Shown here one piece after another: positions 53,160 through 61,557 of a DNA stretch of 64,000 nucleotides (positions within the stretch are counted from its first letter, which is position 1; every line of letters begins with the position of its first letter). The stretch lies in assembly GCA_947258375.1 (NCBI GenBank), contig CAMYIJ010000006.1, forward strand, positions 1 to 64,000, given 5' to 3'. A program made the position numbers and the translations under genes. Below the pieces are notes generated by a model. The model ran no database searches, was not told the origin of the DNA, and was given only the letters and a program-made list of their open reading frames with translations. The DNA is from an uncultured Acidimicrobiaceae bacterium. GTDB lineage: Bacteria > Actinomycetota > Acidimicrobiia > Spongiisociales > UBA5794.

Positions 53160-53448
53160 AACTGTGTTGTTGTCCTGTTGGGCGCTGGTGACGGTGTCCT
53201 AGGGTGCGTCGGGTTGGTCCTTGTCTGGTTCGACTGGCATCGCGCAGCGGAGCGGGCTTGGTCTCGACTCCTGTGATCTGAGAGTCGGATCGGGCGAGGC
53301 GGCTCGGCGTGATGCGCGGTGGCCCTGTTGAGGTATTCGGGACCAGCTGTGAGGGCTGGAGCCTTGTTGGATCAGATGTTTGGGAGTGCGCAGCCGCTGG
53401 CGGCCTTCGGGATCGAACAGAACGATCGGCGATTCAAGGAGGTATGGC
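53160..53448 (+). ncRNA. Candidate IS110 bridge RNA region
   Basis: IS110 elements encode a structured RNA in the non-coding end next to the transposase, which guides target and donor choice. Here about 290 bases before the transposase ATG have no gene and several small stems, for example CCAGC/GCTGG near 53342, GCCG-CTGG-CGGC near 53393 and GATCG/CGATC near 53411-53427. The exact ends, and whether the RNA is made, cannot be told from sequence alone. Confidence 0.35.
53436..53443 (+). promoter_or_regulatory. Strong ribosome binding site of the IS110 transposase
   Basis: AAGGAGGT, five bases before the ATG at 53449. It fixes that start over the upstream in-frame GTG at 53380. Confidence 0.85.
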
Positions 53449-54651
53449 ATGACGGCGCGCGTCTTGGGGGTGGATTTGGGAGTCCGGGCGGCTCACGTGG
53501 CGACTTTGTGTGACGAGGCGGGGGCGGTGGTTTGGACGGGGCGGCGGTTCCGCACCAGCTGTGAGGAGCTGGCGGGGCTATCGGCTTGGATCGGTGACAG
53601 CGACAAGCTGGTGGTGGTGATGGAGCCGACACGTAACGCTTGGGTGCCGGTGGCGGCTCATTTCATGAGAGAGGGGGCTCGGGTGGTGTTGGTGCCTCCT
53701 GAGCGGGCGGCGGATCTGCGCCGCTACTACGCCAAACACACCAAGAACGACCGGTTGGATTCACCGGTGCTCGCCCGCCTCCCCCGGTTGCATCCAGACG
53801 GGCTCAACCCTATTGGGGGTTTAGGTCCAGCAGAACCACTACGACGGGCGGTGCGGCGCCGCGTCAAGCTGGTCAAGACCCGGCACGCGTCTCGGCAACG
53901 GATCGACTCGCTGCTAGATCTACTCGGTCCCGGCTACGCCCAGGGACTGGGCGCTAGTTACAACAAGACCGCCCTGACTGTGCTGGATCGCTACGGGGAT
54001 CCCCGCCTGCTGCGCCGCCTCGGCGTCAATCGGTTAGCGGCACTGATGCGGCGTGTCAGTGGCGGTCAGTGGGGCACAGAGGAAGCCACCGAGTTGATCA
54101 ACGCCGCCACCGAAGCCATACAGCTCTGGGAAGCAGGGGGCCTCGACTTTGATGAACTGGCATGGGACCTGGCCACCGAGGTGCGGATCATCCGCAACCT
54201 CGACGACGAGATCACCCGCCTCGAGGAACGGATCACAGAGCTCTACAACAAGACGGATCCCACCGGCATTGTCATCTCCACTCCTGGAGTGGGTCCAGTT
54301 CTCGCGGCCGGCATCCTTGGCCGGCTCGGAGACGCCAACCGTTTCGCCAGCCTGGCTGGAATCCGTGCCTTCTCCGGGATGATCCCAGCGGTCAACCAAT
54401 CCGGATTCACCGAAACCCGACCCGGGATCACCAAACGAGGTGACGCCGGGTTACGCCGCGACCTCTGGATCGCCGCCGACGTCGCCCGCCACATCGACCC
54501 CGCGCTGATCCGCTCCACCCCAGACTACGCAAGAAAGGACTTGACACCAGTTAGGAATTCAGATCACCGCTTAGGCGCCATATCGCACATCCCGTCATGT
54601 AGCGCCGAACGGCAGGTCGTGGGCGGCGGTAGGTGCCGGTTCGGTTTGTAG
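53449..54651 (+). CDS. IS110-family transposase, C-terminus divergent or truncated
   Basis: 400 residues from the ATG at 53449. The N-terminal RuvC-like DEDD domain has VLGVDLGVRAAHVATL, VVVMEPTRNAWVPVA and KHTKNDRLDSPVLARL as acidic motifs. The C-terminal Transposase_20 region has ISTPGVGPVLAAGILGRLGD and FSGMIPAVNQSGFTETRPG, with the catalytic serine in QSG, then LRRDLWIAADVARHIDP. After that, the usual tail (K/R-x-HHNxAI-type) is not evident: the frame reads ALIRSTPDYARKDLTPVRNSDH and on to a stop. The 3' end of the element may therefore be deleted near 54520-54560. It cuts and joins DNA by a recombination guided by an RNA. Confidence 0.85.
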   Translation: MTARVLGVDLGVRAAHVATLCDEAGAVVWTGRRFRTSCEELAGLSAWIGDSDKLVVVMEPTRNAWVPVAAHFMREGARVVLVPPERAADLRRYYAKHTKNDRLDSPVLARLPRLHPDGLNPIGGLGPAEPLRRAVRRRVKLVKTRHASRQRIDSLLDLLGPGYAQGLGASYNKTALTVLDRYGDPRLLRRLGVNRLAALMRRVSGGQWGTEEATELINAATEAIQLWEAGGLDFDELAWDLATEVRIIRNLDDEITRLEERITELYNKTDPTGIVISTPGVGPVLAAGILGRLGDANRFASLAGIRAFSGMIPAVNQSGFTETRPGITKRGDAGLRRDLWIAADVARHIDPALIRSTPDYARKDLTPVRNSDHRLGAISHIPSCSAERQVVGGGRCRFGL

Positions 54652-55244
54652 TCGTTGAGGTCAGGTCGCCGGACTGGCATCCTGCGCTGGTGACTGTGTC
54701 CGATGCTCCTCAGCGAGATGAATTGGTGCCGATCGGTGGCACGTGGTCCGGCCTCCTCTTCGAGAACCCCCGGACTGGGTATGACCTGCGGCTCACCTGG
54801 ACCTTCACGTTCGACTACGAGCCGGTGCGCCGCGAGTACGGTACGACGAAGCCGGGTCTCAGCATCGATTGGGTGCCCTTCGGCAACTGCAGCTGGCGCA
54901 GCCTGGCGGGCAACGAGGCGAGGACCAAACGATTCGCCGAGCCGATCGAGTCCAGCGTGTACTTCTTTGAGCACTACCGCTACGACGAGGCCGATGTTCG
55001 GGTTTTGGAGCAGCAGGCCACAGATGTGCGTGTCAGCGCAAGCGTCCGCGGCGATGTCGACGGCCTCGGATTGGAATCTCTGGAAGCCGACCAGAGACTG
55101 CGTTTTCAAGGGATCTACGTCCAACCGAGTCCCCTGCCAGACAGCACTGAAGCGGCAGAGTCACTACTGGCTGAGTTCACCGACACCACCGGCCTGGTCG
55201 GCGTTCGGCGACAACACAGCTACGTGTTCGAACCCGCCTACTAG
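54633..55244 (+). CDS. Hypothetical protein
   Basis: 203 residues from the GTG at 54633, overlapping the end of the transposase frame by 19 bases; a GTG at 54690 is the other possible start. The sequence is soluble, rich in aromatic beta strands (GGTWSGLLFENPRTGYDLRLTWTFTFDYE, SIDWVPFGNCSWRSL, YFFEHYRYDEADVRVLE), and has no motif I recognise. No signal peptide. Lying right after a possibly broken IS element, its upstream signals may have been replaced. Coding character looks real, function unknown. Confidence 0.6.
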   Translation: MPVRFVVVEVRSPDWHPALVTVSDAPQRDELVPIGGTWSGLLFENPRTGYDLRLTWTFTFDYEPVRREYGTTKPGLSIDWVPFGNCSWRSLAGNEARTKRFAEPIESSVYFFEHYRYDEADVRVLEQQATDVRVSASVRGDVDGLGLESLEADQRLRFQGIYVQPSPLPDSTEAAESLLAEFTDTTGLVGVRRQHSYVFEPAY

Positions 55245-55344
55245 CTCAGGCCGGGCACCGATCGCCAGATATGCATCCATATCGCCCCACTCGATTCGAG
55301 CCCTATCAGGCATTCACGTAGGTGCCCAGGCGAACGCACGACGG

Positions 55345-55764
55345 CTAGAAGAGTTCGTCCCCTGGAAGTTCGCTTGCCTGCTTGATCCAGTCAACGAACT
55401 GGGCTTCATCGAGAGGCTGGACTTCCGATACGTGGAGGTAGCGCGTACTTGGGTGTTTGGAGGTCTCCGGTGGAGGTGGTTCGAGGGAGCGTCCATTCAA
55501 GAATGTGACCTTCACGTAGTTCGTGAAACAGTGGAAGCTCAAGAACCAGCCATTGCCGTCCATGCCGTAGAACGGTGAGTTCCAGCGCACGGCCTTCCGA
55601 GCCTCGGGGACGGTTGCACAGACCAGAGAGTCAAGCTGTCTCCCAATGTCCTTCTTCCATCCAGGCATCGCCGAGATGTAGGCCTGAACCGGAGCATCGC
55701 CATCGGCCTTCGGAATCTGAGGGTTGCCACCCGATAGGAGCACGGGCTTGTCAGCTGCAGCCAT
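55345..55764 (-). CDS. DUF1801 domain protein
   Basis: 139 residues from the ATG at 55764, with AGAGG five bases upstream. It shows the DUF1801 (YdhG-like) pattern: PVQAYISAMPGWKKDIGRQLDSLV, VPEARKAVRWNSPFYGMDGNGWFLSFHCFTNYVKVTFLNG and the C-terminal DEAQFVDWIKQASELPG. A small soluble protein, widespread in soil bacteria; the function of the family is unknown. Convergent with the preceding hypothetical gene. Confidence 0.8.
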   Translation of the reverse strand: MAAADKPVLLSGGNPQIPKADGDAPVQAYISAMPGWKKDIGRQLDSLVCATVPEARKAVRWNSPFYGMDGNGWFLSFHCFTNYVKVTFLNGRSLEPPPPETSKHPSTRYLHVSEVQPLDEAQFVDWIKQASELPGDELF

Positions 55765-55929
55765 TGGAACCTCTCGTGATTGGCTCGTGCGGATCGTAAC
55801 AGCCACCGTATTCGGCGCTTCGCGGGTTGTAGGGCCGACCCGCGCTGGCCCACGGTGTGGCGCGCTGGCGGGAACCACGAAACCTAGACATGCTCCCTGC
55901 CGGATATGGGGCGGGACGGGGGCCAGCGG

Positions 55930-56865
55930 CTACGGGCGCGCGAACTCGAGTATCTCGCCGGGCGTCCGCTTGTCGAACAACGCGCCCAGATGGTCCTTGC
56001 CCTCGTAGAGCCTGAATGTGCAGGCGGGGATGAGGTCAGCGGTCTGCTCGTAGACAGACTTGGCGACGAATCGGTCACGGTCGCCGCACACCAGAAGCAC
56101 CGGCACCGGGATAGTCGGCAGGATCTCCCGGCCGTCGAACGTGCTGAGAGCCTCGGCGCCGACCACGAGGTCATTGGAGCCGGCCGACAAGATCACCCGC
56201 CCCATTACCAATGCCAGGAGGCGGGCGACAAAGGGCGGGCGGAGGCCGGGAAACACAAAGCTCACCATGGCTGCAGCCGCGTCGGTCCTGCGTCCGGCGC
56301 TGTTCAGCCGCGCCGACTCCAGGTTGGCCGCCTTGTACGCCTCGTCCAGCGTGTAGCCGGCGACAACGACCGCCATGTGTGCGAAGAGGTCAGGCTGTTG
56401 GGCGGCCAGGCAGAAGGCGACCATGCCCCCGCCGGAATCCCCGACAACGAGGTCGACCTGCCCACCGAACTCCTCGACGATCAACCCCGCGTAGTCCTCG
56501 GCCATGTCCGCGACGGTCCAGCCGTGAGGCAGATTCGGCTTCTGGCCAACCAGGAAGACGGTGTACCCGGCTTCGACGAACGAACGGAGCATCCGCGTCA
56601 TCATCGCCAGGTAGCCGCTCTTCGGCACGCCCCCATCAGGGCCCCTGCCGTGCCCAAGGTGTCCGGTGTGGCTCGGGTCAGGGATCCACAAGAGCGACTT
56701 CGCTCCCGAACCAAACCGCAGGTAGCCCATCCCGTTCGGGAACGTGCCCGCTACGACCTCAGTCGTCCCGCGGCGTCGCCGCTGACAGGCGGCCACGCCA
56801 ATCGCGCCTACAGCCAGCGCTCCACCGATGGCCGCAATCCGTCTACGCACGGCCGACGTTCCCAT
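55930..56865 (-). CDS. Alpha/beta hydrolase with N-terminal lipobox
   Basis: 311 residues from the ATG at 56865. The N-terminus (RRIAAIGGALAVGAIGVAAC) looks like a lipoprotein signal with a Cys at 27, so it may be surface-anchored. The hydrolase fold shows the nucleophile elbow VVGDSGGGMVAFCLA, the acid in LLVCGDRDRFVAKS and the His in YEGKDHLGAL. The oxyanion region is WIPDPSHTGHLG. Substrate unknown; family members include lipases, esterases and peptidases. Divergent from the membrane-protein gene at 57013. Confidence 0.8.
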   Translation of the reverse strand: MGTSAVRRRIAAIGGALAVGAIGVAACQRRRRGTTEVVAGTFPNGMGYLRFGSGAKSLLWIPDPSHTGHLGHGRGPDGGVPKSGYLAMMTRMLRSFVEAGYTVFLVGQKPNLPHGWTVADMAEDYAGLIVEEFGGQVDLVVGDSGGGMVAFCLAAQQPDLFAHMAVVVAGYTLDEAYKAANLESARLNSAGRRTDAAAAMVSFVFPGLRPPFVARLLALVMGRVILSAGSNDLVVGAEALSTFDGREILPTIPVPVLLVCGDRDRFVAKSVYEQTADLIPACTFRLYEGKDHLGALFDKRTPGEILEFARP

Positions 56866-57012
56866 CACCCTGCTCCTCGGTTGGCGCTCCGAATCTCCGT
56901 CAGCGACGCCCCCACTCGACACTACCCACCAACCACCAACCCTGCTTGTTCCGAGCTTGCGATACTCGTTGGCACGGCGCCGACAATGACGATTCGACCT
57001 AGGTTGTGTGCC

Positions 57013-57867
57013 ATGCCAACCAACCCCCAACTGGGTGTCGCGTACGTGCTGTCGTGGATTGGCCTCGTCTCAGTGGCGTTCGCTTCATGGGCCGGGCTCT
57101 TTGTTGATGGCATATACCTCGACTCCACGAATGTCGAGGCCGCCTTGCGCGGAGGCGATCTGGTCAACCTGGTACTCGCCACGCCAATTCTGTTGATCGC
57201 TATGTGGATGGCAGGTCGTGGTTCGATCCGTGCCCATCTCGTCTGGTTGGCGATGCTTGCCTACACCGCCTACGGCTATGCGTACCACGTCTTTGGGCCG
57301 ACGTTCAATGATCTCTTCTTGATCCACGTGACGACATTCACGGTGGCGGCCGTTGCTTTGGCCTTCGGACTTGGCGCGCTGGATGTACGCTCGCTGGCTC
57401 CCCGATTCAAGTCTGGGTGGCTTCCTCGCTTTGTGGCCGGTTTCATGATCGGCGCAATGGTGTTCATGGTCGGTACATACACAGCCGAGGTACTCCGGCA
57501 CATCGGCGGAGGCGAGCAGCCAACCGACGTGCTCCCCTTCGCAGAATGGCGGGTCCACCTTGGATACGCGCTGGACCTGTCTCTCCTGGCGCCGAGCGCC
57601 GTGATCGCCGGAGTCCTCCTGTGGCGCAAATCGCCTCTTGGGCACGCCATAGCGACGATCGTGCTCCTCTTCCTCTGCGTGTTCCAACTCAATTTCCTGA
57701 GCGCGGCAGTATTCATGAACGATGCGGGTATCCCCGAAACGGCGGCGGCGATTTCTCAGGCCACCATATCGACCCTCGTGTTCGCGGTCCCGGCGGGCAT
57801 CATGCTTTGGGGCGTGACCGGCCAATCTCGGGCTTCAGAGCCTCAAGAGGAGCAGCAACCGGTGTAG
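57013..57867 (+). CDS. Multi-pass membrane protein of unknown function
   Basis: 284 residues from the ATG at 57013. About eight membrane helices: LGVAYVLSWIGLVSVAFASWAGLF, LVNLVLATPILLIAMWMAG, LVWLAMLAYTAYGYAYHVFG, FLIHVTTFTVAAVALAFGLGAL, FVAGFMIGAMVFMVGTYTAEVL, LSLLAPSAVIAGVLLW, ATIVLLFLCVFQLNFLSAAVFM and TISTLVFAVPAGIMLWGV. It ends in an acidic Gln-rich tail. No known family is recognised. Divergent from the hydrolase gene. Confidence 0.65.
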   Translation: MPTNPQLGVAYVLSWIGLVSVAFASWAGLFVDGIYLDSTNVEAALRGGDLVNLVLATPILLIAMWMAGRGSIRAHLVWLAMLAYTAYGYAYHVFGPTFNDLFLIHVTTFTVAAVALAFGLGALDVRSLAPRFKSGWLPRFVAGFMIGAMVFMVGTYTAEVLRHIGGGEQPTDVLPFAEWRVHLGYALDLSLLAPSAVIAGVLLWRKSPLGHAIATIVLLFLCVFQLNFLSAAVFMNDAGIPETAAAISQATISTLVFAVPAGIMLWGVTGQSRASEPQEEQQPV

Positions 57868-57962
57868 CTGCCTCGTAGCCGTGGACGGCTGGGGTACGCC
57901 GCCAGCCCTTCTAGCCGTCACGATTCGCAACCCCTGGACAAAAACGCTGGCAAGATGTGTTG

Positions 57963-58346
57963 ATGTCGTTCGACGTCTTCCTTCAGCCCTTCGCCAATGG
58001 AGAGTCAACACGCTCCGACCACCCATCCATCAGTGCGCTCGTTACCCCTCTCGTGGTCGATACCGATCAAGGATGGGCGCATCTGGTCACAAGCGACGGT
58101 GAGGCTGACCTGTACGGCTATGACGACCTCGCGTCTGGCTGCATGATCAATCACGCCGCCGGCGATGCCATCTGGGACGTTGTCGTCGCCATCGCGTCAG
58201 TCGGTCGGTTCGCAATCATGCCGGTCGGCTGCCCAACGTGTGTCACCGATCCGAGCATGCTCACTCACCTGCCCCCCGAGCTCGCCGCGCAGGCCATATT
58301 GATCACATCAGGTAGCGATCTCCTCCGGGTCATCCAGAGCTCCTAG
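57963..58346 (+). CDS. Small hypothetical protein
   Basis: 127 residues from the ATG at 57963. It opens MSFDVFLQPFANGES, which matches a widespread actinobacterial hypothetical family of about 130 residues with this start, then VDTDQGWAHLVTSDGEADLYGYDDLASG. Acidic, soluble, no signal peptide. The function is unknown. The bacterial family is often met as single genes near mobile elements; that observation is from general knowledge, not from this window. Confidence 0.6.
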   Translation: MSFDVFLQPFANGESTRSDHPSISALVTPLVVDTDQGWAHLVTSDGEADLYGYDDLASGCMINHAAGDAIWDVVVAIASVGRFAIMPVGCPTCVTDPSMLTHLPPELAAQAILITSGSDLLRVIQSS

Positions 58347-58469
58347 CGGCCGGGTGCCACGACGAGAAGGCCAGACCGCGTCAATCCATTGCCATTTCAC
58401 GGGCAAATCTTCTAGCGTTTCCCAGGTCCTTGCTGGTGGGATGGTCTCTCTTGAGAAAGAGGAATCTCC

Positions 58470-58502
58470 CTCTACAGAAGAAGCTTCCAACCACTTCAGC
58501 AC
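58470..58502. repeat. 33-bp direct repeat, copy 1, in flavodoxin remnant
   Basis: Identical to 58611-58643, in the same orientation 141 bp apart. It encodes AEVVGSFFCRG on the minus strand. Confidence 0.9.
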
Positions 58503-58610
58503 CCTGTGCCATTACGGCTTCCTCCAGAGCCCCGATTTCTTTTTCCTTGCCCTCTCCTGAGCTAACAACTGGTGACATCACGTACGCTCGCCGAGGCCGG
58601 TGGGCTCTTC

Positions 58611-58643
58611 CTCTACAGAAGAAGCTTCCAACCACTTCAGCAC
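58611..58643. repeat. 33-bp direct repeat, copy 2, in flavodoxin remnant
   Basis: Second exact copy of the sequence at 58470-58502, just upstream of the GNAT gene. Suggests a slippage or recombination event in the decayed gene. Confidence 0.9.
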
Positions 58644-58666
58644 ACACCCGATCGTATAGTGAAGAC

Positions 58667-59110
58667 ATGTCAGAGGCGTTCGTCCCGATCGATTTTGAGG
58701 TTCCGTTGGCTTTCCGAGGGCCCGGCTTTCATCTCGAGCCACTCGGCCCCGTCCACAATGAACGGGACCATCAGGCTTGGATGTCGAGCATCGACCACAT
58801 CAAGGCCACGCCGGGGATGGATATGCGTTCTTGGCCGTCACCCATGACGCTTGAAGAGAATCTGGGCGATATGGAGATGCACGCCAAAGAGTTCACCAAT
58901 CGAAAGTCGTTTACGTATTCGATTCTCGACGGGGACATGGTCATTGGGTGTGTGTACATCTACCCGGCTGATGACGACCACGACGCTGTTGTGCGCTCAT
59001 GGGTCACCGAAAGCCGGTCGGAGATGGACCCGGTCGTCTGGGAGGCCCTCAGCGGCTGGCTCGCAACGGAATGGCCGTTCGGCGAGTTCTCCTACGCAAG
59101 CCGTACCTGA
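58667..59110 (+). CDS. GNAT-family-like N-acetyltransferase
   Basis: 147 residues from the ATG at 58667. The strand-helix order fits a small GNAT fold: FRGPGFHLEPLGPVHNERDHQAWMSSIDHI, MTLEENLGDMEMHAKEF, FTYSILDGDMVIGCVYIYPAD, and a C-terminal WEALSGWLATEWPFGEFSYAS. The Q/R-x-x-G-x-G/A acetyl-CoA loop is not clearly present, so the family call is moderate. The substrate is unknown. Its promoter lies within the flavodoxin remnant. Confidence 0.6.
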   Translation: MSEAFVPIDFEVPLAFRGPGFHLEPLGPVHNERDHQAWMSSIDHIKATPGMDMRSWPSPMTLEENLGDMEMHAKEFTNRKSFTYSILDGDMVIGCVYIYPADDDHDAVVRSWVTESRSEMDPVVWEALSGWLATEWPFGEFSYASRT

Positions 59111-59164
59111 CTAACGACCCGCGGACGCCACGAAGACACGCAAGACGGCTTCGGCCGCTTCGAA

Positions 59165-60244
59165 CTACTTGACCAGGCCGAGCATCGCGGACATGAGCCC
59201 GAAGGGGCGGTTCGGCCGATCCGATTGGTTGACCGTGCCGGCGACGTAGACGTCCCTCTGCGGGCTGTAGAAGGCGAACGAGCCGGTCGACCCGGAGTGG
59301 CCGACCAACTCCCCGGGGTTCTTGAACGGCGCCATCCACCGCGGCAGGTTGAAGCGCATGATGCCCCCGCCGTATTGCAGAGGGAAGAAGATCCGATTCC
59401 AACGGCCGGTCATGTAGCCCAGCTCCGACTCGGACAACAGTTCGCCGCCAAAGAAACCTCGCAGAAAGCGCAGGCTGTCCCCGAGCGTGGCGACGATGCC
59501 GCCGTCGGCGGGGAACGACGACATCGCCAACGGGATATCGAGCGCCACATCCTTGTGCCACATGGCGGCCGGAACCGGCCGGGATTGGGTGTGATCGAAC
59601 ACAAAGGTGCCCTGAAGATCAAGCGGACCGAAGATGCGTTGCGCGAAGGCGGCCGCAACCGAGTCACCCGTCACGGCTTGAACGATTGCCCCGAGCATGG
59701 CGTAGTTGGTGTCGCTGTAGTGCGCCTTTCGTCCCCCACCGGCGCCGGGCGCGAACCGCGGAGGGAGCGTGCGCGCCAGCGCGGCAATGTCCTCGATGTT
59801 GAGAGCCCGGTCGCTACCGGTGTAGAGCGCGTCTTCCAAGCTCGGCTGGCCTTTCTGCTTGCCGGCGAAGTAGTCGGCCAGGCCGCTCGTCTGGAACAGG
59901 AGCTGCTCGACGGTGATAGCGGGGCCGCGATCGGTACCGTCGACGACGTGGAGCCCGCCGGTGAGATCTGCCGGCAGGTAGTCGCCGATCGGAGCTGCGA
60001 GGTCGACTGTGCCCTCTCGAGCAAGCTGCATCACCACAACGGCCGTGTACATCTTGGTGATACTCGCCAAGTAGTACGGGGTCCCGGGGGTCAGCGGCAC
60101 AGTAAGGGCAGCATCAGCAAAACCGCCGACGGCGGATGCGTCCACCTCGCCATTCCCCGACTGGATCGCGGCGAGCGCTCCGCGAACTGCTCGCTTGGCA
60201 GTCGCTTTGTCGATTAACCGCTGCAGCTGGTCGGCGACAGGCAT
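59165..60244 (-). CDS. Serine hydrolase, class C beta-lactamase/penicillin-binding-protein type
   Basis: 359 residues from the ATG at 60244. The active-site motifs are SxxK at SITK (Ser61, Lys64, ASITKMYTAVVVMQLA), Y-x-N-type YSDTNYAMLG and the C-terminal HSG in GHSGSTGSFAFY. No signal peptide was found, so a cytoplasmic or non-classically located esterase/beta-lactamase-like role is likely. Such proteins include beta-lactamases, esterases and D-amino acid peptidases; which is unknown here. Tandem with, and 31 bases past, the alcohol dehydrogenase gene. Confidence 0.85.
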   Translation of the reverse strand: MPVADQLQRLIDKATAKRAVRGALAAIQSGNGEVDASAVGGFADAALTVPLTPGTPYYLASITKMYTAVVVMQLAREGTVDLAAPIGDYLPADLTGGLHVVDGTDRGPAITVEQLLFQTSGLADYFAGKQKGQPSLEDALYTGSDRALNIEDIAALARTLPPRFAPGAGGGRKAHYSDTNYAMLGAIVQAVTGDSVAAAFAQRIFGPLDLQGTFVFDHTQSRPVPAAMWHKDVALDIPLAMSSFPADGGIVATLGDSLRFLRGFFGGELLSESELGYMTGRWNRIFFPLQYGGGIMRFNLPRWMAPFKNPGELVGHSGSTGSFAFYSPQRDVYVAGTVNQSDRPNRPFGLMSAMLGLVK

Positions 60245-60275
60245 CGGCCTCAGTCTATTGGCGGCGCCCGCCGGC

Positions 60276-61403
60276 TCAATCGAAATCGATGACCTGCCGC
60301 AGCGCTTCGCCGTCGGCGAGGCGGTCGAGCGCTTCGTTGATGTCGTCGAGACGGATGTGATGTGAGACGAGGGCCGTGGCCGGGAACCGTCCTTCCCGAT
60401 AGAGCTCGATGAAACGAGGAACATCCTGCTGAGTCGCGCACGATCCCAAGTAGCTGCCCTGGATATCGATGCCGGACACTACGAGCGGCGCGAGCTGGAG
60501 GGAGTGGGCGACCCCCGGCCCCGGAAGGCCGAGCGTCGTCACCTTGCCGCCACGCCGCACCAGCGACGCGGCCAGCTCGAAGCCCTCGAGCGTTCCCGAG
60601 GCTTCGATGGCGTGGTCGACGCCCCCCGCGGTCGCCTCCCGCAGACCGGCAACGGCGTTCTCGCCGGCGACCATCACATCGGTCGCACCCAGCTCTCGAG
60701 CCGGAGCCAGCTTTGCCGGCAACAGGTCGATAGCGAAGACCCGGTCGGCGCCTGCGGCGCGAGCTCCGAGGACGGCCGACAATCCCACCGCCCCGAGTCC
60801 TACCACCGCAGCCGATTGGCCTTCCTCGATGGCGGCGGTGTTGAGCGCCGTGCCGCCGCCGCACAACACCGCACAGCCGAATACGCAGGTATCGCCGGGA
60901 GCCAGGCCGGCCGGCACCTTCACCGCCGACTGCTCGGCCACCAGGGCGTACTCGGCAAATGCGGCCAGCCCCATGTGATGATGCAGCGCCTCCCCCTCGT
61001 GCGTGAGCCGGGTACCGCCGGTGATGAGCTCCCCTTTCCCGTTGGCAGCCCCACCGGTTTCACACAACCAAGGCTCAGCGCCACGGCAGCGCACGCACGT
61101 GCCGCACTGGGGCAGGTAGACCAGCACCACATCGTCGCCGGGACCCACTCCGGCGACCCCTTCCCCCACCGCCTCGACCCGGCCGGCGGCCTCGTGGCCG
61201 ATCACCATCGGCAGCGGCCAGACCCGGGCACCCGTCACAACCGACAGATCGGACCGGCACAGGCTGGCGGCCGCAATCTTCACGAGCAGCTCACCCGGTC
61301 CGGGGTCGGGCAGCTCCAGCTCAACGATCTCGAGTGGGCGCGACTCTGTATAGGGACGCGGTAGCCCGGGCTCACGCAGCACGGCACCGCGGAACTTGGG
61401 CAT
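60276..61403 (-). CDS. Zinc-dependent medium-chain alcohol dehydrogenase
   Basis: 375 residues. Catalytic zinc ligands are in AASLCRSDLSVV and GHEAAGRVEAVGEGV. The structural zinc site has four cysteines in CGTCVRCRGAEPWLC. The NAD-binding fold shows AAVVGLGAVGLSAVLGARAAGADRVFAID. The C-terminal IHxxxxxLLDDIN-like region ends QVIDFD. It oxidises or reduces alcohols, aldehydes or thiol adducts, and may be of the S-(hydroxymethyl)mycothiol/glutathione dehydrogenase type. An AAGGGAG site precedes the ATG. Probably co-transcribed with the serine hydrolase downstream. Confidence 0.88.
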   Translation of the reverse strand: MPKFRGAVLREPGLPRPYTESRPLEIVELELPDPGPGELLVKIAAASLCRSDLSVVTGARVWPLPMVIGHEAAGRVEAVGEGVAGVGPGDDVVLVYLPQCGTCVRCRGAEPWLCETGGAANGKGELITGGTRLTHEGEALHHHMGLAAFAEYALVAEQSAVKVPAGLAPGDTCVFGCAVLCGGGTALNTAAIEEGQSAAVVGLGAVGLSAVLGARAAGADRVFAIDLLPAKLAPARELGATDVMVAGENAVAGLREATAGGVDHAIEASGTLEGFELAASLVRRGGKVTTLGLPGPGVAHSLQLAPLVVSGIDIQGSYLGSCATQQDVPRFIELYREGRFPATALVSHHIRLDDINEALDRLADGEALRQVIDFD

Positions 61404-61557
61404 GGCAACGACTCCCTTGTGATGGAGCGCGAAGTGTAGAAACGTGTGGCCCGTGGCTGCTCAGGTGGCCGCCCCAACGCCGCCGGGTATGCCCGAAGAG
61501 CCGCTTCGGCACGGGCGAACAGCTAGTAAGTTCTGAGTCCCGCGAGGAGCGATGGAC

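Larger units (their letters stand above)
52825..53448. other. 624-bp non-coding accessory region
   Basis: No credible gene was found. It contains the two 48-bp hairpin repeats at 53005-53052 and 53075-53122, a related GTGTACGCA fragment near 52925, and the structured 290-bp stretch before the IS110 transposase. Minus-strand open frames through the repeats (with repeated LAYMTA peptides) are a by-product of the repetition. Confidence 0.7.
58381..58668 (-). pseudogene. Decayed flavodoxin-like gene fragment with internal duplication
   Basis: The minus strand codes for a flavodoxin C-terminus: EEAVMAQGAEVVGSFFCRGRFLFLK, then DHPTSKDLGNARRFARE, which follows the pattern kGxEVVGxFxCrGk...P..eDlxxAr.FA of flavodoxin family proteins, ending at a stop at 58381. 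Upstream in the same frame the AEVVGSFFCRGR piece is repeated, then the frame ends without the FMN-binding N-terminal half. So this is a remnant with a 33-bp duplication. Base composition is less GC-rich than the neighbours, consistent with imported DNA. The GNAT gene starts at 58667 on the other strand and overlaps its upstream end. Confidence 0.6.
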
